Source: Amyelois transitella
Lineage: Eukaryota > Arthropoda > Insecta > Lepidoptera > Pyralidae
Length of the DNA stretch: 64,000 nt
Direction: 5' to 3'
Assembly: GCF_032362555.1 (NCBI RefSeq)
Contig: NC_083514.1
Location: 4,573,001-4,637,000, forward strand
Part shown: piece after piece, positions 39,801 through 47,669 of the stretch
How the letters are laid out: the number at the start of each line of letters is the position of its first letter
Numbering within the stretch: position 1 is the first letter of the stretch
The notes under the pieces: generated by a model
Seen by the model: the letters and a program-made list of their open reading frames with translations, nothing else
The model's database searches: none
What the model was told of the DNA's origin: nothing
Program-made: the position numbers and the translations under genes

Positions 39801-42800
39801 GAAGAGATAGGGGTCAGTCTTTCCGATATGTCCCGCAGTATGTTCCTAAACTACTTACTGTTTTTCAACAGGGTTTCGTTCACGTGCGAGTGTGGTTCCC
39901 GCAGTTCCCGGGGGTGGTGATGCAATCAGACCAGGAGCTCATCATCATGTGTAAGCCTCCCGAGCCCACGATCATCGAAAACAAGGCGGCGGGGTTCGCT
40001 GGGAGCTTGTAAGTTTATCTTTTTATATGAAATTTCCTCGCTTACATACATAAAATCACGCCTCTTTCCCGGAGGGGTAGGCAGAGACTACCTCTTTCCA
40101 CTTGCCACGATCTCTGCATACTTCCTTCGCTTACTTTAGTAAAAAATATATAGGCGGTATAATAAATAGTTTCTTCCTCTACTTACTCGTATTTTAAAAA
40201 TCTTAGAAATATAGGTATGTGCTGCTATATAGGATAGTTAAAGGAGATGCTGAATAGTAATCTCCTATTTAGTATGAGCATGATATACAAAAAAATCTTC
40301 GTTTCAGCCCTCACGGCGCCCGCGTGTCCGGCGTGGTGGAGGAGACCCCAGGGCGGCTGGAGTACGAAGTGGCGCTGTACAAGGAAGCGCCGCCCGTGTC
40401 CAGGCACACCAACCACTCGGTCGACTTGCCAGTTGACCAGGTAACGGCTGTACGTGGCCTTTTGCACTTGTGCATGCTTGTATTGCTCAGGTCAAGATGA
40501 AATATATTATGTTCAAAACTTTAATAAAAGATGTTCGTTTAGAACATACTTAGTCACTTACGTAAATTATTTACGCATAAATCATTGTTCCCAGAAACTT
40601 TTGGAATATTCGTATCGTAATGGATGAGTATTTATGCACGTCTTTAAACAATAAAATAGATCTCTTTTGTTTGTTTCCAGTAAATTTATCAATTCAATAT
40701 TAACCTTTTCACGAGTTCATTCGATTATAAAACTATTCGCAGGCGGTACCAATAGGCACGAAATTGCAGCTGCGCGCGCGCATAAACCCTGATTCAGCGT
40801 GGCGCCACATCAAGTTGCTGGAGGTGGCCGTGTCTCCGGATCCTGATCGTCCTCATGCACCTGGTGCTGTACTTCTCGTCAAAGATGGGTAAGTTTTTAG
40901 ATGGTTGAAAATTTCCATTCGGAATCCGGAATTTTAAACATACATACATATAATCACGCCTATATCCCTTATGGGGTAGACAGAGCCAACAGTCCCGAAA
41001 AAGACTAATAGGTTACGTTGAGCTATTTAGCTCAATAATAGAATTGAGATTCAAATAGGTAAGTAGTGACTGGTTGTCAGCACATCACCTAAATTAATCG
41101 TTTATAAGCTATCGTCTATCCCTCAGTTGCCTTTTATGCCATCTTTATTATTATTTTAACGTATTTTACATTTTAAACTAGAGTTTTTCTTAGATTCCCA
41201 TTCTAATAACAATCCCCTTCTCATAATCATCGGGTAATTTATCAAAACAATCAGACTTTATTGTACACAACACAATTGAAAATTACAACTCAAAATGTAC
41301 TCTCCTAAGTAGTCAGATGGTTATCAAGAATACGTTAATGTGAAGCCAGTCTTCTGTTACTCACGGTTCACAGCCCACAACCTAAGTCAAAGGTGCTTAG
41401 GACAATGTAGGTAATTCTAAACTTATGACTGACACGAGCGAAAGCTTAAACCTTGAACTTGCTAGTTATGTAGCTTTGTTCGTATTTGTTTAACAAAAAA
41501 TTGTGAACGGTATTTTGAGATTAAAATCTGCTTATCATAACCTAGTAACTTTTACTTAAAATAAATTGCTTCATAAATAGGTGCTTTAAATCAAAAGTAC
41601 TCTGAACTGTTAGACTTGTATATGAAGAGTTAGATATGAATGTGGTGAAAGAATTGTGCATAAATTTTAACTATATTTCACGCCCTTTAGTAGGTACCAA
41701 AACAAATCCTTTATGTACTAAATCAAATGGGAACTTTGCTGACACTTGACAAACTCACAGACATTTCACTAACTTACGTCCATCACGTGTCGACGATCTA
41801 ATCGCGCATCGTGTGATCCCCACGCATTTCTCACGCTGAAACATACTTACTAAATATCTAGATAAACCTGAATGATAAAACCACAAATAAGGTTCGTGTT
41901 ACTAGTATGGAACAACTTTCCCCAGTAGTATACTTTGAATCGTGGTTTTTTTTTCGGTTTGTCGGGATGTATAATAATGGATAGTCTGACGACCTACTCG
42001 TATGTAAAGTATTCGAAGTGCACATAAAACCTAAAGGCGCCCGCAGTAGTCTTTGTTCTCCTCAGTGTTACAGACAAAGGTTTAGTACTGAACCTTTAGG
42101 ACTTAAATAAGTATCATTATGTATTATAGAGTATTCAAATATTTCTTATTGCATAATCTACCCTTAACCTCAGCATATTTTCCCAAGATGCCGTAACCGA
42201 GATTTCGCGTCCATTATTCCTCACCAACCAGCGAGGTACCGTGAAAGGCACAACGAGGTGTTTTTGGATTTCGAAGCCTTCCTCCTGGCCTCCATGAAGG
42301 AACGGTCCACCCTCTGGATCCACTCGCAGATCAAAGCATGCATGGACGCGGCGGACTGCCAGCCGGACTACTGCCTTGACTTGTTCGAACCATCAGGTAA
42401 TTTAGGTAATCAAAATTTGAACTTTGATATGTCAACACGATTTATATCTAATTAAATCTGTTATCGCTTTCAAGGCACAGGTGTTGAAGAAACGACAGAA
42501 CACTTACACTGCAGCAATTTCATATACGTAAGAATATAACGAACTGCCACAAAAAAACATCTCACTTTAGTTCAAAAATTTTACTGACAGAGAATACCTT
42601 ACGGCATTAGGTCCACATGTATTTACATTTTACGTGCAAAAACAGCTTAAAATAAATAAAAATTGTTTGATTTATTCAGGTCACGGCCGTCGCCGGCGTT
42701 CCTTGTCTGACGTTAGCCACAACCCCAACATCAGCAGCTCTGCCTTAACCGCGGACAACAATACAACGCCCTACACCAGGTTCAAGGAGAACTTGGAGTA

Positions 42801-43641
42801 TACTGTAGTGATGCCGGGAGAGCTGTTCCACCGGACGCCTCTGGAAGCCACGTGTGCAACCTCAATGATGATTGCGGTGGCGCTAGGATCTTTGCTCTTT
42901 ATGTCCGCATTATTGGTGAGTTTGTTAGATTTTTTTATTGGAAATTTGAGTAATTAGTAGTTTGGATAAGGTTTATGGTGGTTCATTCAATCTCAAAATA
43001 TGATGCCTATTTACTCTTGTCTTAAAAATCCACAGATACCTTAGTTCTTATTATCACGGAACAAAAAAGGGAAACTGTTAACACCTACCTAAATACTACC
43101 TACCAATAAGTTGAATGTAATAATACCTACATGAGTTATAAGAAGAATTATTCGATTCCTTCTACTTTGGCGGACCTCATGACATATTGGTTTTACCAAA
43201 AAAAAAATGTACTTACCAATAACGTATATCAACTAAAGCTGTCGAACCTTGGGCACTTATATTCTATTTGAGTGTGTTTTTTCTTCAATAAAATGTATTA
43301 TACTATACTTATAAGATTATAAAAAGAACCCTTTCACACCATCAACAATCAGCAGATTAATATTTCCTGGCGGAAATGAGTTAACGGTTCTTTCGCGCGT
43401 GACCCACTCAATACTTTTCATAAATTTTTACTTTTTAATAATGCCGTCCTTTCTGATTTGGTTTTAATTATCTTATTTTGTTTCACAGATGTGTTACCTC
43501 GCGACAAAACTTAATTCCACCATGCTCAAAAACAACAACTTACAAACACCAGGCGGAAAAGGGTTTGAACAAATCCTGCGGGAATTAGCTCACCACTCCC
43601 TCCCAGATACCGGATACACAGGCCGGCCCACCGTACAATGA
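21839..43641 (+). CDS. ZP-domain transmembrane protein of the apical extracellular matrix (piopio-like candidate), nine exons
   Basis: Exons: 21839-21880, 37724-37754, 38167-38402, 39872-40008, 40308-40440, 40743-40888, 42188-42396, 42680-42915, 43489-43641. Every junction is GT-AG and in phase, giving 440 residues. Residues 1-20 form a signal peptide (MTSASHCALLLLFL joined to IRTAFA, likely cut before Q21). A ZP module follows, starting at VTDIQC (C30) and containing eight cysteines: DIQC, DPIC, TRCG, IMCK, GCRN, KACM, ADCQ and DYCL. A furin-type site GRRRRS sits near residues 314-319, a membrane helix at about 374-395, and a tail of about 45 residues follows. Insect ZP proteins of this plan polymerise after furin cleavage and link the epidermis to apical matrix or cuticle. 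Length and order fit the short Piopio-type proteins, but the subfamily was not verified. A weaker exon 7 acceptor at 42235/42236 would remove one ZP cysteine, so 42188 is preferred. Confidence 0.85.
23143..23193 (+). repeat. Short tandem duplication
   Basis: AACACTAGATAACATAAATTT occurs twice, separated by CATA. Confidence 0.7.
23207..23330 (-). mobile_element. SINE-like fragment, 3' half
   Basis: ACATACATATAGTCACGTC through GGGATAGATAGAGCC and GATAGAATTGAGATTCAAAT of the TATG-tailed family. Confidence 0.7.
23916..27404 (+). mobile_element. 3.5-kb retroposon-like insertion with TTCATG tail and internal repeat array
   Basis: The 18-base sequence TTCATTTCTACAAATCTT occurs at 23898-23915 and again at 27405-27422, as expected of a target-site duplication. 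Between the copies the sequence starts GGGGAGTCTTG and ends in tandem TTCATG hexamers, a simple-repeat tail like those of non-LTR elements. The plus strand is A-rich. Short frames are seen (PLYKFKTNVRPVADGNMTYL near 24850), but no recognisable reverse transcriptase. The array at 25255-26770 lies inside. It sits in intron 1 of the ZP gene. Confidence 0.55.
25255..26770 (+). repeat. Nested tandem repeat array (36-, 109- and 218-bp periods)
   Basis: The phrase GAATCAATGCTGCGAAC recurs at 25683, 25792, 25901, 26010 and 26119, exactly 109 bases apart. Each 109-base unit consists of three related subunits of 38, 37 and 34 bases, each beginning near GAATCAATGCTGCGAA or GTATCAAGACTACGAA. Alternate 109-base units are more alike (GACTACG with GTATTGGAACTAATG versus GACAACG with TGGAACGTATG), giving a 218-base higher-order period. 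Flanks to 25255 and 26770 hold more diverged subunits. The short open frame at 26136-26459 is made of these repeats and is not taken as a gene. Confidence 0.9.
27508..27574 (-). mobile_element. SINE-like 3'-end fragment
   Basis: CATACATACATATGGTCACG, then CGGGGTAGACAGAG and GGGACTGAATGAG. It lies about 90 bases after the 3.5-kb insertion. Confidence 0.65.
28540..28615 (+). repeat. Fragment of a dispersed repeat
   Basis: TCGGGGGCAACTTGAACTAA, CCCGATGTCCACGCGGGCAA and GGGGACCGCTAGTC. Repeat family by resemblance only. Confidence 0.4.
28935..29130 (-). repeat. Dispersed repeat, copy 1
   Basis: Contains ACCGCCTCCAATAGATATCC, AACCGTATCAAAATCGGTTCA and ATACGAACATACAG. Its inverse complement resembles the sequence at 63500-63700 (GATTGGAGGCGGTTCTC, ACCGATTTTGATGCGGTTTTC). 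Confidence 0.5.
29425..29813 (+). pseudogene. Decayed fragment of the same LINE
   Basis: Similarity starts at a segment equivalent to NAVEMRALRSLMG and continues with KLSDRIRNNVVRECCDVK, a WFGHV-type stretch, [19 protein letters not shown] and HPSGKE. Frameshifts and deletions break it (for example after DVK and near 29650), and the TATG tail is lost. Confidence 0.8.
30388..30457 (+). mobile_element. SINE-like 3'-end fragment
   Basis: CGTGGCCCTTTCAAGACTGC, TGGCTCTGTCTACTCC and a short TATGTATG tail. Confidence 0.6.
32092..32150 (+). mobile_element. SINE-like 3'-end fragment
   Basis: GAGACTGTTAGCTCTGTCTA, CCCCATAAGCG and AAGTGATTATATGCATG; TATG-tailed family. Confidence 0.6.
32374..32417. 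repeat. 16-bp AT-rich inverted repeat
   Basis: AAATATACAATATAAA (32374-32389) and TTTATATTGTATATTT (32402-32417), 12-base loop. Confidence 0.7.
33396..33519 (+). mobile_element. SINE-like 3'-half fragment
   Basis: GATCTCAATTCTATCATTAT, AATAGCTGAATGTGGCCATTC, GTTGGCTCTGTCTAACCCGC and AGACGTGACCATATGAATG. Confidence 0.7.
33782..34065 (-). mobile_element. tRNA-derived SINE with 16-bp target-site duplication
   Basis: AATTCGAACGATTATT flanks the element at 33766-33781 and 34066-34081. The minus strand begins GAGCTTCGCTGGCCGAATCG, with a box A-like TGGCCGAATCGGTAAGG and a box B-like GGTTCAATTCC about 45 bases later. The body contains TTGGGTAAACATGATCGATC and ends GCCAGGAGGAAGAAAGA. This is a second SINE family, distinct from the TATG-tailed one. 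Confidence 0.88.
35446..35591 (+). mobile_element. 3' half of the tRNA-derived SINE
   Basis: GCGGAGGTCAAATGGAAGTAG through CTGACTCACCCAATCCA to GGGACTAAAGCTAGGAGGAAG. It matches the 3' half of the element at 33782 in the opposite orientation. Confidence 0.7.
35930..36030. promoter_or_regulatory. GC island with an NRF-1/Erect-wing palindrome
   Basis: GCGCATGCGC at 35984-35993 is a perfect palindromic NRF-1-type site, directly preceded by GCGCCGGC. It lies in a short GC-rich patch in intron 1 of the ZP gene, 1.7 kb before exon 2. It could mark an alternative promoter or an unannotated transcript. Confidence 0.35.
36925..37036 (+). pseudogene. LINE fragment with a large internal deletion
   Basis: GAAGATGTAGTTACAGGAAT, near-identical to the copy at 16965, is joined through a few odd bases directly to the 3' end GTCTCTGCCTACCCCTCCGG and the TATG tail. 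About 230 bases present in the 16.3-kb copy are missing. Confidence 0.8.
37724..37754 (+). CDS. Second exon of the ZP-domain gene (31 bases)
   Basis: A small exon lies between acceptor tttttgttacag and donor GATG|gttagt. It encodes IRTAFAQDYD plus one base and joins the exon at 38167 to give DYDVTDIQC, the usual start of a ZP module. Confidence 0.75.
39666..39750 (-). mobile_element. SINE-like internal fragment
   Basis: AGAGCCAACAATTTTTTAAA followed by GCGCTCAGCTGTATGACTTA and GAATTGAGATTTAAATAGTG. Central part only, in the intron before ZP exon 4. Confidence 0.5.
40044..40135 (-). mobile_element. LINE 3'-end fragment
   Basis: Read on the minus strand this is the AKEVCRDRGKWKEVVSAYPSGKEA-equivalent end of the LINE followed by TGATTTTATGTATGT. 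It lies in an intron of the ZP gene, antisense to it. Confidence 0.75.
40939..41140 (-). mobile_element. SINE-like copy, 3' two thirds
   Basis: CATACATACATATAATCACG, TATGGGGTAGACAGAGCCAA, TAGAATTGAGATTCAAATAG and CCTCAGTTGCCTTTTATGCC. It lies in an intron of the ZP gene. Confidence 0.75.
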
Positions 43642-43667
43642 TTATTTTTATATGTATGCTTTATAGT

Positions 43668-43673
43668 AATAAA
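43668..43673 (+). terminator. Poly(A) signal of the ZP-domain gene
   Basis: A canonical AATAAA begins 27 bases after the TGA stop of the last exon (43639-43641). Confidence 0.55.
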
Positions 43674-43916
43674 ATGTTAAATAATTAGGTACAAATACTA
43701 AGGTTCTCGTAAACTTCTTAATTACTTAGGTAGTTTTATTATAGTGCACTTTGACAAATAAGTACTTATGTAAAAAATAATTACCTAATTTATTTTTAAT
43801 TAAGTATTATGTACCTATTCCCTTTTCATTGTTTTTCATCACAAAATATTAAAACGTAAGTAGGTGGTATTATTATCCTCGGAAAAATTTGGAATAAATT
43901 GGGAACATATCTACAT

Positions 43917-44146
43917 AAATAACGCCCCTTTCCCGGAGGGGTTGGCAGACACTACATCTTTCCACTTGCCACGATCCTTGCATACTTATTTCGCTTCATC
44001 CACATTCATAACTCTCTTCATGCAAGCTCGTCGGTTTGGTTACTCTTGACCAAACCTTTAGCTAGAAAATCTCCGATTTGATCAAGGTACGTTCGTCTAG
44101 GCCTTCCCAAACCAACTGTTCCATTCATACTTCCTTTGTATATTGC
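43917..44146 (-). mobile_element. LINE 3'-end fragment downstream of the ZP gene
   Basis: The minus strand reads through [10 protein letters not shown], [12 protein letters not shown] and PSGKGA-type segments of the LINE with one or two indels (the KVKS-type part is altered near 44050). The TATG tail is missing. Confidence 0.75.
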
Positions 44147-45111
44147 AAATATATCTACCTAGATACTTTTGTTTTAGGTACTCATAGGTAAGTATACCAA
44201 TGATTCCAAACTACATATTAGTTACCTACGTTAGTTTAAACGGTAACTCTGAACACTTAGGTACGTAGGTACCTACCTGTATTTATTAGAGCTAATAGAA
44301 ACATTTCCAAATTTCTGATATTAAGTTTAGTTACAGCCACTCTGAAACACGAAACAGCTCGTTATTGACTTCATCGGTGTTCTAACAAAATAATTCAGCT
44401 TAAAGGCAAGACCGTGCCCACGTTACCAATACCTACGTCTACAAACAGATTTTGCACTACGCTGCTTTTCCCTTTTTTTTAGATAAATTTATTAAAATCA
44501 AAGATAGTTAAGACTATTTACTTAAATGTATCTATTGTTTGAAGTAGATTCCTACCTAGAAAGTATAAAGTTATTAAATGTAAACCTAAAATTGTGGTAA
44601 AATACATTAATAAAATATGTATTATCAATTTACATCGATTATAAAGGTATGTTATTTATTTTACTTATTGATTAATTATTTATTTAAAATTATTATGTAA
44701 GTACTTATGACTGAAAATTCCAAAGTTGTATGACTTCATGTAAGATAACTTAACTTTTTCAGTCATGACTATTATAAATACTATAAGATGAAAATAGTCT
44801 GAAAATAAATTGTAAGTATAAACTCTTACACATATCTTGAATCATGTGTTTTATTTTATTTTGTTCAAGTTTGATATTTTGTATGATTATATGTAGATAG
44901 AGAATAGTAAAAACAGGTATCTAACCAACGTTTAGAACTTTGAGAGAAATTGTAGGAATTGTCGTCATTGTAAGTAGTTTACTTCAGTCCCATCTGCAAC
45001 AACTCTCGCGAAAAATTTTCCGAAATTTGTTAAATACTCAAAGATTCTTGCAATGACTATAAAGCATGGTCCATGACCCTAGCCTGTGGAACAAAAAATA
45101 ATATATATGAA

Positions 45112-45138
45112 TGTCACTGTCAGAACGTCATTTTGACG
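45112..45138. promoter_or_regulatory. TGTCA/CGTCA/TGACG cluster upstream of aprataxin
   Basis: Two TGTCA, one CGTCA and one TGACG lie within 27 bases, about 105-130 bases before the aprataxin ATG. This resembles the denser cluster upstream of Zip11. Promoter function is inferred from position. Confidence 0.35.
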
Positions 45139-45240
45139 TACCAATAACAATTGTAAACCTATTTTGTTTACCTTGGCTTTGCTCTTGAATGAGAAAAATA
45201 AAAGACGAATATTTACGTTCAGTCTTGTTGGCATTTAACT

Positions 45241-46007
45241 ATGAATAAAAGAAAATTAGGAATAATGACTGGATGTGGCACAACAAAGCAACCAAGACAC
45301 TGGTCTTTAGGTCTGCTTGGATCCATGGAAGACCCGGAATCAATTGTGAAAAAGACTGATAGCATAGTTGCTATTCGCGATAAATATCCAAAAGCCAAAA
45401 TTCACTACCTTATTTTACCCTTTGAAAATATCAACAGCATCCATGAGCTGAATCTCACTCATATTCCACTGATAGAAGAATTTGGAAAGTTGTACCAAGA
45501 ATTAAAAAAGGAACATACTGATAGTACTTTGCGCGCCGGCTTTCACGCGGTGCCAAGTATGCAAAGACTACACATGCATGTGATAAGCACAGACATGGTG
45601 TCCCCATGTTTAAAAACAAAAGTACACTGGAATAGCTTTACTACAGATTTCTTCATACCCTATCAAGGTAAACTATAATTGTGTTATATGTGAAATTAAA
45701 AAAATAATTGTGTACCTACTTACTTAAAACAATAAGACAACTACAAAAAGAAACCACAATGGGCAGCTAACCTGAATCTAACATTGTTTTAAATAAATAT
45801 GAATATTGTAGGCAAAAAACAGCTATTCTGTAAAACACTCTTGTTTTAGATGTGCTCAAAGAACTCAAGGAAAATGGCTCTATCAAGAAAATATCCAGTG
45901 AACTACACAAAAGCCTGATGGCAACAGAACTAGTGTGCAACCAATGTGACTTCAAACCGAAAAACATGCCACAACTCAAGGAGCACCTGGTAACACATAT
46001 GAAATAA
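45241..46007 (+). CDS. Aptx: Aprataxin (HIT-domain DNA deadenylase with C-terminal zinc finger), two exons
   Basis: Aprataxin removes AMP from abortive DNA ligation ends in nuclear single-strand break repair. Exon 1 is 45241-45667 and exon 2 is 45850-46007 (phase 1 junction, acceptor ttgttttag), giving 194 residues. The HIT domain starts at HWSLGLLGSMEDPE (about residue 20). It continues with KAKIHYLILP and the catalytic stretch RLHMHVIS, where H111 and H113 are kept and the first position of the usual HxHxH is Arg. SPCLKTKVHWNSFTTDFF follows, as in aprataxins. A C2H2 finger closes the protein: C172, C175, H188, H192. There is no FHA domain, unlike vertebrate aprataxin. In frame upstream, a stop is reached before any ATG, which fixes the start. 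DBR1 lies tail-to-tail on the other strand. Confidence 0.92.
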
Positions 46008-46008
46008 A
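46003..46008 (+). terminator. AATAAA overlapping the aprataxin stop codon
   Basis: The last codons ATG AAA TAA followed by AA create AATAAA across the stop. If used, the 3' UTR would be very short. No other canonical AATAAA was noticed in the next 100 bases. Confidence 0.3.
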
Positions 46009-46053
46009 ATGTATCTGTTTCAAGTTGCACTTTAGAGATCATAGTGCTAGCTA

Positions 46054-46560
46054 ATGAGAAGACATAACTACTTTTCTTGTTTTTGTATAAGTAAGAGACT
46101 AATTAAAGCTAGGACTAGGTTAGGTAAAACAAAACTGTTTTTTGGGAAAGGGGAGGAAATAACAGAATGTTATATTTCATCTGCAGGAGAAAGAGTGGAT
46201 CATGTAAAAGTTTGTACATCTAGAGTCAATGTTTTAACAGATGAAAAGTATGGTAGTGATATTAATAAGAGTGAACGGAGTGTTGCATGCATTAATAAGT
46301 CAGAAGTTGTCCAAATAGTCTTATATTACAGGTGTGTTAGTGCAAACACTTTTGTTTGGTGTGACAGAAGAAAAATTATTCATTCAAAATTGAAGTGTGG
46401 TAGGGATGTTGTGATGCAAAGGAATATATAGAAAAGGGACAGCTTAGATAGTTAGGTCATGTGAAGTGTGAAGAGAGAATGAATGAAACCAAGCTGACTA
46501 ATATATATAACGAGAGTTTGACTAGAAACATTACAAGGGGATGACTCTTATTCTTACTTT
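46054..46560 (+). pseudogene. Strongly decayed LINE RT fragment
   Basis: Weak but collinear similarity to the same LINE: GERVDHVKVCTSR for GEKVEQVKEFVYL, DEKYGSDINKSERSV for DGKCDSDIERRV, then remnants of DVVTGIEKG, GHVERMNE and LTKQIY. Several frameshifts are present. Confidence 0.6.
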
Positions 46561-46749
46561 TAGAATAACCACAGAGCTACAAAGTTGTAAGATAAAAAGT
46601 ATGCTTTTTAAATGATTATGAATAAACCTGCACTTAAAAACAGTCACACACTGATCACAAATTACTAAGTCAATAAAGATGAAATTTGGCAGGAAGGTAG
46701 ATTATAACTATTCAAGCAGCATCAAGAGAAAACGGGATATTTCGTTTTC

Positions 46750-46816
46750 CATACATACATACATATGTTTACGTCTATATCCCTTGCGGGGTAGATAGAG
46801 CCGGGAACCACACGAC
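46750..46816 (-). mobile_element. SINE-like copy with its middle deleted
   Basis: CATACATACATACATATG, TATCCCTTGCGGGGTAGATA, then GAGCC joined directly to GGGAACCACACG. The two ends of the element are fused at a shared GCC. Confidence 0.8.
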
Positions 46817-47669
46817 ACCAATACAGTATTTCGTTTTACACATGCATAATTAAATAATAATCATTGTTTCCTTACATATGGCAAATTCAAAATGGGAGTA
46901 GGTATGCATAAAAGAAACACATTGTAATTGCACTAAATGTATTGCAAAATTTACAAAAAGGAAAAAGAAACAAGTCCATGTTTGAATATTTAAATCTAAT
47001 TATTAAGTGATTTTGTACAACTCATCAATAAACAACATATACTATACATACAATATAAGCTAAACATGCTAAAACATTATTTATTTGTTTTCTAAACTTT
47101 TGGGAAAAGTATTATATAGTCTAAGTATTATATCACATACATGTGATAAATACAGGGAATTTATGTTATAAGGTCAAACATAGTTCATAAGAAAACTTGT
47201 TATAAAAATATAAGTTTCTTTCAAAATTCATGGCTCTAAATTTACAAATGTAAGTAATGTTTTTTTTGTTTAATAAATTTGTCATATTTTCATTAGCCTA
47301 AATCATAATGTAAATACTGCTTAAAAATATGTCATGGTTGCACATTTTTTTAAGTAAATATAATATACACAGGTAAATTATCTTAAAATTGATTAAATCT
47401 ACTTATGTGAATCCAAAAGCAATAGGTAGGTATATCTCAAACAAATAAGGCTTGAAATATATCTTTCATAAAACATTTTAAAAAAATAAAGTACATTTAT
47501 ATCAATTATAGCACTGCTCTATGTACAACTTATGTAAATATTGGGACACCACTAGATGAAATCAAAAACATTTAATAATCTTTCCATAATAAATTCCAAT
47601 TAAAGTGTAATATGTTGAACATAAATCTCAAAATAGTTTTTTTTAACTAGCTTAAGACATAATGCCCTC

